A DNA stretch of 14,588 nt, taken from Methanosarcinales archaeon. Lineage in GTDB: Archaea > Nanobdellota > Nanobdellia > Woesearchaeales > CG1-02-33-12. Below, piece after piece: positions 7,726 through 13,837 of the stretch; position 1 is the first letter of the stretch, and each line of letters opens with the position of its first letter. The notes under the pieces were generated by a model. The model was not told the origin of the DNA. It was given only the letters and a program-made list of their open reading frames with translations, and did not search any database. The position numbers and the translations under genes were made by a program. The DNA lies in assembly GCA_017610505.1 (NCBI GenBank), contig JAFCBX010000008.1:1-14588 (forward strand). The letters are read 5' to 3'.

Positions 7726-7733
7726 TTTAAATA
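7726..7733 (+). promoter_or_regulatory. TATA box of the TrmB-family regulator gene
   Basis: TTTAAATA in the context aacatttaaataatag is the best match between 7668 and 7869. It would start transcription near 7756, giving a leader of about 114 bases before the ATG at 7870. A second T/A run (tatata at 7741) is a weaker alternative. Confidence 0.45.
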
Positions 7734-7746
7734 ATAGTTCTATATA

Positions 7747-7838
7747 ATAATCATTATGTTTTTTGACTGGGTAGTTACATATGCAAAATAATGACTATTA
7801 AATGTTAAAAGAACAGAACATATTAATAGTAGTTAATA
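7747..7838. promoter_or_regulatory. Three short inverted repeats in the trmB leader
   Basis: The leader holds ATAAT-C-ATTAT (7747-7757), TAAT-GACT-ATTA (7789-7800) and TATTAA-tagtag-TTAATA (7821-7838). Palindromes downstream of the TATA box are plausible operators for an autoregulated TrmB protein. They are made almost only of A and T, so chance is a serious alternative. Confidence 0.3.
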
Positions 7839-7855
7839 TTAAAAAAATAAAAGAG

Positions 7856-7864
7856 GGAGGGTGA
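7856..7864 (+). promoter_or_regulatory. Strong Shine-Dalgarno site that fixes the trmB start
   Basis: GGAGGGTGA lies 5 bases before the ATG at 7870. The in-frame GTG at 7861 is inside this site and so is unlikely to be the start. Confidence 0.7.
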
Positions 7865-7869
7865 AACTA

Positions 7870-8691
7870 ATGATAGTCAAGGAAGAATTTTTGAGCAAGC
7901 TAAGGTTGTATTTTTCTCTGAATCTTTACGAAGTAAAGATATGGACAGCTCTTTTATCAAGAGGAGTTTCAACAGCTGGTGAGTTAAGCGATATAGCAAA
8001 TGTTCCAAGATCAAGAAGTTATGATGTTCTTGAGTCACTGGAGAAGAAGGGATTTGTTGTTATGAAGTTTGGAAAGCCAATAAAATACCTGGCAGTTCCC
8101 CCTGAAGAGGTTGTTGAAAGGGCTAAGAAAAATATGAGGGTAGATGCAGAAACCAAGGTAAAAAGATTAGAAGAATTGAAAAAAACAGAGGTTTTGGGTG
8201 AGCTAAAAACACTTTTTACACAAGGAGTTGAGCTGGTTGAGCCAAGTGATCTCTCAGGTTCCCTGAGGGGGCGCCATAATCTTTACAATCACATTGATTT
8301 TACACTAAGAAGTGCTGAGGAAACAATTACTATAATAACAACAACATCTGGCTTGATAAGGAAGGTGGAATCTCTCAAAGGAACCCTTGAAAAGGCAAAG
8401 AAGAAGGGCGTTAAAATAAGAATTGCCGCACCAATAACAAAAGAGTGTAAGGCAGCTGTTAATGACTTAAATGGAATTGCAGAAGTAAGGCATATTGAAA
8501 AGCTGAATGCAAGATTTATAGTTGTTGACGGCAAAGAACTAATTTTTATGGTTCTAGATGATAAAGAAGTGCATCCAACATATGATGTTGGAATCTGGGT
8601 AAACACGCCATTCTTTGCATCAGCCCTTGAAAAATTATTTGAGCTTGCATGGAAAGAGATGAGCCCTGCGCTTAAAATGATTAAGACATAA
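7870..8691 (+). CDS. TrmB-family transcriptional regulator
   Basis: TrmB-family proteins are archaeal DNA-binding regulators, many of which sense sugars. This 273-aa protein has an N-terminal winged helix-turn-helix (about 8-75): LNLYEVKIWTALLSRG, then STAGELSDIANVPRSRSYDV as the helix-turn-helix core, then LEKKGFVVMKFGKPIKYLAV as wing. A coiled stretch (80-112) leads to a phospholipase-D-like effector fold (about 135-265) including LNARFIVVDGKELIFMV; no intact HKD catalytic motif is seen, as usual for regulators. I chose ATG 7870 over GTG 7861 because the Shine-Dalgarno site overlaps the GTG. Its G-richer codons and strong ribosome-binding site suggest good expression. It has a long leader with inverted repeats, which may mean autoregulation. 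Its target genes and ligand are unknown; pta-ackA nearby is only a candidate. Confidence 0.9.
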   Translation: MIVKEEFLSKLRLYFSLNLYEVKIWTALLSRGVSTAGELSDIANVPRSRSYDVLESLEKKGFVVMKFGKPIKYLAVPPEEVVERAKKNMRVDAETKVKRLEELKKTEVLGELKTLFTQGVELVEPSDLSGSLRGRHNLYNHIDFTLRSAEETITIITTTSGLIRKVESLKGTLEKAKKKGVKIRIAAPITKECKAAVNDLNGIAEVRHIEKLNARFIVVDGKELIFMVLDDKEVHPTYDVGIWVNTPFFASALEKLFELAWKEMSPALKMIKT

Positions 8692-8694
8692 AGC

Positions 8695-8710
8695 TTTTTT
8701 ATTTTTTATT
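8695..8710 (+). terminator. T-tract terminator after the trmB gene
   Basis: Two T runs (ttttttattttttatt) begin four bases after the stop codon. This fits an archaeal U-tract terminator. The next gene, rnhB, has its own TATA box just downstream. Confidence 0.5.
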
Positions 8711-8722
8711 GTTCACAAAACA

Positions 8723-8730
8723 TTTAAATA
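8723..8730 (+). promoter_or_regulatory. TATA box of rnhB
   Basis: TTTAAATA preceded by ACAAAAC is centred about 26 bases before the rnhB ATG at 8753. With no Shine-Dalgarno site present, a leaderless transcript is predicted. Confidence 0.6.
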
Positions 8731-8752
8731 AAAACTATTATTCTTTTTCTTA

Positions 8753-9409
8753 ATGGCTATTATATTAGGGATTGATGAGGCAGGCAGGGGCCCTGTTATT
8801 GGGCCATTGGTCATAGCTGGTGTTTCTATAGATGAAAAAGGCCTTGATAGATTGAGTGAGCTAGGAGTAAAGGATTCCAAGCTGTTGAGCCCAAATCAGA
8901 GGGAAGGCATGTTTGATAAAATAACTAGTACAGCAAGGGAATATAAAGTTATAATAATTCCACCTAAAGAAATAGACTCCACGCTTAAATCAAGAAGCCT
9001 TAACCTTAACTGGCTGGAAGCAATAAAATCTGCTGAGATTATAGACTTCTTAAAGCCAAAAAAAGCAATAATTGACTGCCCGAGCAATAATATTATAGCT
9101 TATAAGAATTTTTTAAGAAAACATCTAAAAAACAAAAAAACAGAGCTTGTTTTAGAGCACAAGGCAGACCTTAAATATATTATTGTCTCAGCAGCCTCAA
9201 TAGTTGCAAAGGTAACAAGAGACAGAGAGATAAAAAAAATACAAAAAAGCATAAAAGAGCCAATTGGCTCTGGCTATCCCTCTGATCCCATTACAGTAAA
9301 TTTCTTGGAAAAAAATTACAATAAGTACCAAGAAATTTTCAGAAAAGAATGGGCTTCATGGAAAAATATTAATAAAAAAAAGAAACAAAAGAGCTTAAAA
9401 GATTTTTAG
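8753..9409 (+). CDS. rnhB: Ribonuclease HII
   Basis: RNase HII cuts the RNA strand of RNA/DNA hybrids and nicks DNA at embedded ribonucleotides, for primer removal and ribonucleotide excision repair. The 218-aa length fits archaeal enzymes. The signature GIDEAGRGPVIGPLVIAG (6-23) supplies Asp8, Glu9 and the GRG substrate-sensing motif. VKDSKLLSP follows at 39-47, then IIDCP with Asp108 and LEHKADLKYIIVSAASIVAK with Asp139, completing the DEDD active site. The C-terminus ends in a Lys-rich tail after EWASWKN. The gene appears leaderless. Its stop is 5 bases from the stop of the convergent 59-aa gene. No link to neighbours is needed to explain it. Confidence 0.96.
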   Translation: MAIILGIDEAGRGPVIGPLVIAGVSIDEKGLDRLSELGVKDSKLLSPNQREGMFDKITSTAREYKVIIIPPKEIDSTLKSRSLNLNWLEAIKSAEIIDFLKPKKAIIDCPSNNIIAYKNFLRKHLKNKKTELVLEHKADLKYIIVSAASIVAKVTRDREIKKIQKSIKEPIGSGYPSDPITVNFLEKNYNKYQEIFRKEWASWKNINKKKKQKSLKDF

Positions 9410-9414
9410 TAAAA

Positions 9415-9594
9415 TTACTCTTCTGTTACTTCTTCTGTAGTTTTTTCAAGAACAGCCTCATAATATTTTACAGGCTTAATGTCTGTTATTACTGTCTTAT
9501 GCATCACAAACTTTCCATCTTTGCTCTTTAAGACCTTGCTCTCAACTATGGGCATGTTCTTTATCTGTTCTAGTCTTTTCTCACTAAATTCCAT
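9415..9594 (-). CDS. 59-aa conserved-looking small protein, unknown function
   Basis: The reverse strand encodes 59 residues from an ATG at 9592-9594: MEFSEKRLEQIKNMPIVESK, then KDGKFVMHKTVITDIKPVKYY at about 25-45 and a Glu/Thr-rich end. The gene is short but well supported. A nearly perfect Shine-Dalgarno AGGAGGGGT sits 6 bases upstream, codon use matches the neighbours, and it fills the gap up to the rnhB stop. The sequence suggests a helix followed by a small beta hairpin (VLKSKDGKFVMHKTVITDI) and an acidic tail, with no membrane segment. I do not recognise a family. It could be a small RNA-binding or accessory protein, but nothing in the sequence settles this. The upstream gap of 130 bases contains its promoter region; no clear TATA box at the usual distance stands out. 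Confidence 0.7.
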   Translation of the reverse strand: MEFSEKRLEQIKNMPIVESKVLKSKDGKFVMHKTVITDIKPVKYYEAVLEKTTEEVTEE

Positions 9595-9600
9595 TTTTTG

Positions 9601-9609
9601 ACCCCTCCT
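9601..9609 (-). promoter_or_regulatory. Strong Shine-Dalgarno site of the 59-aa gene
   Basis: Reverse strand AGGAGGGGT, 6 bases before the ATG, is among the strongest ribosome-binding sites in the window and is the main support for this small gene being real and well translated. Confidence 0.65.
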
Positions 9610-9724
9610 AATTTTTTAATCTTCTTTTAAAAAAGATTATACAATAAAGTCAGAGATAATTCTTTATATGAGTTTTTCAAAAAAAATAAGCATATTTTCA
9701 GGATAGTTAAAGAAATTACGAAAG

Positions 9725-10681
9725 CTATGGCAATGTTCTGTATTTTGTATTTATCATGCCCCACTCAAGAAACAATAATGCCAGGGCAGTCATCATAAAA
9801 CCCATTGATAGGTTTATAGGTATTTTTTCTTCTGCAGAGGAGGAGATATCATCAAAAGCATTGGCTAATTCTTCCTCATTCTCAGCTTTATAGTATTTGC
9901 CTCCGGTTTTTTTGGCTATTCCAATCAAGGTTGGCTCATCAAGTTTTGAAATCAAGTCCCCTTTTATGAAAGTTCCTCCCTCTTTCGTGCCAATACCAAT
10001 AGTATTAATTGTTATATAATTTTTGTTTGCATAGTCAATAGCCTCATCAATAGGCATACCAACAGTGCTCTGCCCGTCTGTCAGTAAAATAATTACCCTT
10101 GCATTTTCTTCCTTTAACAGAAGGTTTGAGGATGTTGTTATTGCGCCACCTATATCAGTTCCTCCAGACTTTTTAATTCTTATATTATTAATAGCCTCTT
10201 CTGCATTTTTTAGGTTATTTGTTAAATCCTGCTCAACAAAGCTTGTTCCTGCAAAGGAAACAATACCTACTTTTGTTCTTGCTTTTAAGCTCTCAACAAA
10301 TAATGAGGAAGCCTTTCTTGCAGCATCAAGCCTGTATGGTATAAAATCATCTGCTAACATTGAACTTGAGGCATCTATTGCAATAACAAAGTCAAACTCA
10401 CTGCTCTGACCGCTATACCAAAGAACAGGACCTGCTACAGAAAATATAAGAAGCAATAAAACAAATATTCTTATAATCAATAAAAACATATTTTTTGATA
10501 TTGTTCTTGTATTTTTCAGATCAAACTTTGTTCCAGTAACCCTTTTTATAGCTTCAAAATTAGCAAACTTTACTGCCCTTCTCTTAAGATAACCTAAAAC
10601 AAAGAAGTGAGTTATAACAAGCAGGGGTATGCTTACCAAAAGCCATAGGTAATAAATGTTGGTAAAGTTTATTGTTATCAT
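9725..10681 (-). CDS. BatA/BatB-type membrane protein with von Willebrand factor A domain
   Basis: This 318-aa protein has the Bat layout: membrane segments at about 9-29 and 65-88, a VWA domain at about 95-285, and a final membrane segment at about 292-308. The loop between the first two segments is strongly basic (KRRAVKFANFEAIKR), so it should be cytosolic and the VWA domain outside. The metal-binding MIDAS is complete: DASSSM (Asp103, Ser105, Ser107), GGTD (Thr175) and LLTDGQ (Asp202). VWA domains bind protein partners through the metal. It is the last gene of the moxR-DUF58-VWA operon; its ATG overlaps the DUF58 stop as ATGA, so translation is coupled. Bacterial counterparts are linked to aerotolerance or envelope stress, but the archaeal role is unknown. 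Confidence 0.9.
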   Translation of the reverse strand: MITINFTNIYYLWLLVSIPLLVITHFFVLGYLKRRAVKFANFEAIKRVTGTKFDLKNTRTISKNMFLLIIRIFVLLLLIFSVAGPVLWYSGQSSEFDFVIAIDASSSMLADDFIPYRLDAARKASSLFVESLKARTKVGIVSFAGTSFVEQDLTNNLKNAEEAINNIRIKKSGGTDIGGAITTSSNLLLKEENARVIILLTDGQSTVGMPIDEAIDYANKNYITINTIGIGTKEGGTFIKGDLISKLDEPTLIGIAKKTGGKYYKAENEEELANAFDDISSSAEEKIPINLSMGFMMTALALLFLEWGMINTKYRTLP

Positions 10682-11565
10682 CTTCTTTTCTTATTCCTCA
10701 TCAAAAAGAAATTTATTATGTGATTCAGGAAAGGTTTATCTGTTCTTAACTCTAAAAAATCTGATTTTGACTTTATAAAAGTCTGTTTTATATATTTTAT
10801 TTGCTCTTTAACAACAGATTCATATTCATCTTTTATTTTTGCTGTATCTATTAATACCTCTTTGTCAGAATAAGGGTCTGAAATAACAATCTGGCCAACA
10901 TCTGCTGGTATTTCATAATCTCTAGGGTCTCTAACCATTATGCCAATTACTTCAAATTTTTCAGATACAGCTCTTAAATAATTTTCCCAATTTTGACCAA
11001 GCCCAATAAAATCCGATACAATAACAACTATTGCCCCTCTTTTGAAAGAATTCATCAAGTCATTTATTACCCTTGAAAAATCAAATTTTCCCTCATAGAG
11101 TTTTGGGTTAGACAATGATTTTATTATCATGAAATATTGCTTATTGCCCATATTTGGAGGCAGGAATTTGACTATTTTATCATTAAACATAACCAACCCA
11201 ACTGAATCACCTGCCTGTATAGCTGCAAAACTCAACGAGGCAACAAGTTCTGCTGCATACTCATTTTTCAGCTTATCAATGGATGCAAAAGACATGCTTG
11301 AACTAACATCAACTAAAAAGATAATATTAACATTCCTTTCCTCCACAAGAACCTTAACTAATAAATCCTGTGACCTTAAGGTTGCTTTCCAGTCAATCAT
11401 ATTAGCGTCATCACCAACATCATAATTTCTGTATCCTACAAAATCAAGACCCTTACCCTTAAATGTGCTTTTATAAGAGCCTGTTAAAGTACTTGTAAGC
11501 CCTCTTTTTGTATGTACTTCCAATCTTTTAATAAGTGGCTTTAAGTTTAGCTTTAATTCTTCCAT
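10678..11565 (-). CDS. DUF58 family protein (VWA-like), MoxR partner
   Basis: DUF58 proteins are regularly encoded next to MoxR AAA+ ATPases and are thought to be adaptors or substrates. This 295-aa protein has the signature GKGLDFVGYRNYDVGDDANM (37-56), IDWKATLRSQDLLVK and EERNVNIIFLVDVSSSM (75-91). The VWA-like MIDAS DVSSS (Asp86, Ser88, Ser90) is intact and VSDFIG (Asp185) is the likely later acidic position. No membrane segment is seen, so it is cytosolic and shorter than many bacterial DUF58 proteins, which often start with two membrane helices. It sits 14 bases after moxR and overlaps the membrane VWA gene by 4 bases. No Shine-Dalgarno site precedes its ATG; translation probably depends on coupling to moxR. 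Confidence 0.92.
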   Translation of the reverse strand: MEELKLNLKPLIKRLEVHTKRGLTSTLTGSYKSTFKGKGLDFVGYRNYDVGDDANMIDWKATLRSQDLLVKVLVEERNVNIIFLVDVSSSMSFASIDKLKNEYAAELVASLSFAAIQAGDSVGLVMFNDKIVKFLPPNMGNKQYFMIIKSLSNPKLYEGKFDFSRVINDLMNSFKRGAIVVIVSDFIGLGQNWENYLRAVSEKFEVIGIMVRDPRDYEIPADVGQIVISDPYSDKEVLIDTAKIKDEYESVVKEQIKYIKQTFIKSKSDFLELRTDKPFLNHIINFFLMRNKKRR

Positions 11566-11579
11566 TTTTTAAATATAAT

Positions 11580-12566
11580 TTATGGAACAGGCACTCTTGC
11601 TAGAATCTCTGAGATTACATCTTCTATTTTTATGTTCTCTGACTGCGCTTCATAATTTAAACTAACCCTGTGCCTTAGAACATCATATGCAACCTCTTTT
11701 ACATATTGAGGTGTTACAAATGTTTTTCCTTGCATTAATGCCTCTGCTTTTGATGCAATAAACAGTCCAATAGATGCCCTTGGGGAAGCACCCCATTCTA
11801 TATAATTTCCCAGCTTGATTTTATACTTATCAGGATTTCTTGTTGCATCAACTATCTGGACAATATACTTTTCAATCTTCTTGTCGAGGTAAATTTTTTT
11901 TACATCTGCCTGCAATTCCAAGATTTTTTCAGGAGATGTCATTGATTTTAAGCTGAAATCTTCAAACTTCTTTGTTGTTATATTGTTATTAAGTATAATC
12001 TGTTCTTCCTTAATGTTTGGGTAACTTATGTTAATCTTGAATAAGAACCTGTCAATCTGTGCCTCCGGCAGTGGATAAACACCTATCTGCTCCAATGGAT
12101 TTTGTGTTGCAAGAACAAAGAAGGGCATTTGCATACTGAATGTTTCCTTCCCAATAGTTACCTGTTTTTCCTGCATGCATTCTAGCAAAGCAGACTGCAC
12201 TTTTGGAGGAGCCCTGTTTATCTCATCAGCAAGAATAAAATTGCTGAATATTGGCCCCTTAAGAACATAAAATCCCTTTTCCCTTTCATAAGCTGTTATG
12301 CCTATTATATCTGTTGGCAAAAGATCTGGGGTGAATTGGATCCTGCTGAAACCGCAGCCCATAACACTGGATAAGGTCCTTACAATAAGGGTTTTAGCAA
12401 GCCCAGGAACGCCCTCTACAAGCACATGGCCATCTGATAACAAAGCTCTTAAAAATGCATTAACTACTTTTTCTTGACCAACAACTACATTTGAAATCTC
12501 TTTTTTTATTTCATTAAGAATTTTCTGGTTATTGATTATCTTTTCAGAAGACTTTTTCTCATCCAT
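11580..12566 (-). CDS. MoxR-family AAA+ ATPase
   Basis: MoxR ATPases are chaperone-like ring ATPases that help mature partner complexes, often with DUF58 and VWA proteins as here. From the ATG at 12566 the protein has 328 residues: Walker A GVPGLAKT (52-59), Walker B ILADEIN (111-117), the family stretch RAPPKVQSALLECMQEKQVT (118-137), sensor 1 TQNP (154-157), Arg finger region EAQIDRF (Arg173) and sensor 2 GASPRAS (Arg263). All catalytic parts are present. I chose ATG 12566 over an in-frame TTG at 12581 because a TATA box is centred about 27 bases before the ATG, as expected for a leaderless message. The TTG would have AGGAA only one base away. It is the first gene of a three-gene operon. 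Confidence 0.93.
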   Translation of the reverse strand: MDEKKSSEKIINNQKILNEIKKEISNVVVGQEKVVNAFLRALLSDGHVLVEGVPGLAKTLIVRTLSSVMGCGFSRIQFTPDLLPTDIIGITAYEREKGFYVLKGPIFSNFILADEINRAPPKVQSALLECMQEKQVTIGKETFSMQMPFFVLATQNPLEQIGVYPLPEAQIDRFLFKINISYPNIKEEQIILNNNITTKKFEDFSLKSMTSPEKILELQADVKKIYLDKKIEKYIVQIVDATRNPDKYKIKLGNYIEWGASPRASIGLFIASKAEALMQGKTFVTPQYVKEVAYDVLRHRVSLNYEAQSENIKIEDVISEILARVPVP

Positions 12567-12589
12567 ATACCAATCAAGCAATTCCTGAT

Positions 12590-12597
12590 ATTTATAT
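12590..12597 (-). promoter_or_regulatory. TATA box of the moxR-DUF58-VWA operon
   Basis: Reverse strand ATATAAAT, preceded by A-rich sequence, is centred near 12593.5, about 27 bases before the ATG at 12566. It supports that ATG over the upstream TTG. Confidence 0.5.
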
Positions 12598-12639
12598 TTT
12601 GTTGTTCTACTTAAGAAGAGTAAAATATTACACGATAGA

Positions 12640-12647
12640 TTTATATA
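12640..12647 (+). promoter_or_regulatory. TATA box of the 255-aa gene
   Basis: TTTATATA is centred near 12643.5, about 29 bases before the ATG at 12673, predicting a leader of 0 to 3 bases. It shares a 106-bp divergent spacer with the moxR promoter. Confidence 0.55.
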
Positions 12648-12672
12648 GGAATATTTAATAATCTAAACTAAG

Positions 12673-13440
12673 ATGTATTTAAGTCCTTTCAAGAGGAAAA
12701 AGAAGAAGCCTGACAGGCTTGAACTAGTAAAGAATAATACTCTTAAAAGAGTAGGGGCATTCAGAAAACATTTTTCTAAAAAAAATAAAGATGATAATTT
12801 TATACAATTTCTTCATGTTGTGAGGCTTTTTTTTGCTGAATTATTCAAAATCAAGTATGAATTTACATTTGAGGAATTAGGCAATGAGTTAGAGAGAAGA
12901 AGAATAGACCAAAATTTGAAAGAAAAAATTCTTTTTTTCTTAAAAAAGTTGTCTGTTGTTGAATATAGCGATGAAAGATTGCCTGATTCAGAACTAAGGA
13001 GATTATTAAATGAATTTTTAAAATTATTTGAAAAATTGACATTTAATGAACAGAAGGTTAAAGAGACAAGGCTTGATAAAATATTAAGGTTTCTTAAGAT
13101 TAAAAGACTAACAAAAAAGAAAGAAGCTGAGAAGAAACAACATGTTTCAAGTAAAAGGCAAGAAAAAACAGCAGAAGATCATATCAACTTTTTTGTTAGG
13201 TTAAAAAAAGCATTTTCAATAAGACTTAAAATACTCCCTAGAAAAAGTAGATTGGAACAAGTGCATGACATGCTTATCAAGGCATTGGATATGCTTGATA
13301 ACAATCAAATCCAAAAGAGCAAGCAGCTGTATGTAAAGATTAAAGAAAAATACAACCAGCTAGATATTGAAGATAAAAAAGATGTTTATGATGATATCCT
13401 GCTCTTGTATACAGAGATTGTTTCTGTTAAGAGGGATTAA
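12673..13440 (+). CDS. Basic helical protein with weak BatD-tail-like segment, divergent from moxR
   Basis: I do not recognise this 255-aa protein as a named family. It has no signal peptide or membrane segment and is very Lys-rich, including KRKKKK at 7-12. Three parts can be seen. Residues 43-120 are helical, with FTFEELGNELERRRID followed by a helix, a V-V-E-Y-S-D turn and SELRRLLNEFLKLFEKL; this pattern reminds me of the cytosolic C-terminal helical part of BatD-like proteins. Residues 121-192 are a charged linker. Residues 194-250 are a two-to-three-helix unit (KALDMLDNNQIQKSKQLY, then KYNQLDIEDKKDVYDDILLL) of a TPR-like kind that I recall as common in DPANN proteins. The promoter is back to back with moxR, so it may belong to that system; this is inference. 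Its stop overlaps that of the surface-protein fragment by four bases. Confidence 0.75.
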   Translation: MYLSPFKRKKKKPDRLELVKNNTLKRVGAFRKHFSKKNKDDNFIQFLHVVRLFFAELFKIKYEFTFEELGNELERRRIDQNLKEKILFFLKKLSVVEYSDERLPDSELRRLLNEFLKLFEKLTFNEQKVKETRLDKILRFLKIKRLTKKKEAEKKQHVSSKRQEKTAEDHINFFVRLKKAFSIRLKILPRKSRLEQVHDMLIKALDMLDNNQIQKSKQLYVKIKEKYNQLDIEDKKDVYDDILLLYTEIVSVKRD

Positions 13441-13802
13441 TGCCCCCTTCTATGACTTCTCTTTGATCCACTACGAGCAATTAAATAAAGAAGCAATATT
13501 ACAATAAATAATATTCCTATGCCTGCTGCAATAATCCTTGTTCTTTCAGCCTTAGTTTCCCCAGGGGTTGGTTCTTCTATTATTGGTTCTTTTGCGGTTA
13601 TAAGATACCTACATGTATCAACAACTGACTGAATTAATAACTGTGCTCTTTTGTAATCAGATTTTGATATTAATTTTTGTGCCTCCATAAGCTGCTCATT
13701 TAATTCTAGGCACTCTGGATTTTCCTCAAGCAAATCCCTTGTAAATGCTATTTTAGTGTTTAACTCTTCTGGACCCCATTGTCCTAGTTCTATAGAACTC
13801 AT
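13437..13802 (-). pseudogene. C-terminal fragment of a frameshifted surface protein: helical domain, membrane anchor and basic tail
   Basis: This 121-codon frame from ATG 13800-13802 is best read as the end of the protein encoded just upstream. The same frame continues backwards without a stop to about 13844 as NVKDPEFNDSAKFL joined to MSSIELG. That join gives a sensible surface-protein sequence once one copy of an 8-bp tandem repeat (13840-13855) is removed. It has a helical domain NTKIAFTRDLLEENPECLEL (15-34) with two Cys (31, 64) that may pair, a Pro/Glu-rich spacer (72-82), one membrane helix (about 90-109) and a basic tail RSGSKRSHRRGH. This is a C-terminal anchor with the tail inside. 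Translation from the internal ATG would give a short tail-anchored protein, but no good Shine-Dalgarno site precedes it. Its stop overlaps the stop of the convergent 255-aa gene (ttaa). Confidence 0.7.
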
Positions 13803-13837
13803 GAGAAACTTTGCAGAATCATTAAATTCAGGGTCCT

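Noticed and set aside
9618..9638. Inverted repeat aatctt/aagatt in the leader of the 59-aa gene
   Set aside because: It is A/T-only apart from three positions, has a six-pair stem and sits in a low-complexity region; chance is enough to explain it.
12564..12581. TTG start at 12581 for the MoxR gene
   Set aside because: The ATG at 12566 fits the TATA spacing and the first five extra residues (LDWY region) are not part of the family; I keep the TTG only as an alternative.
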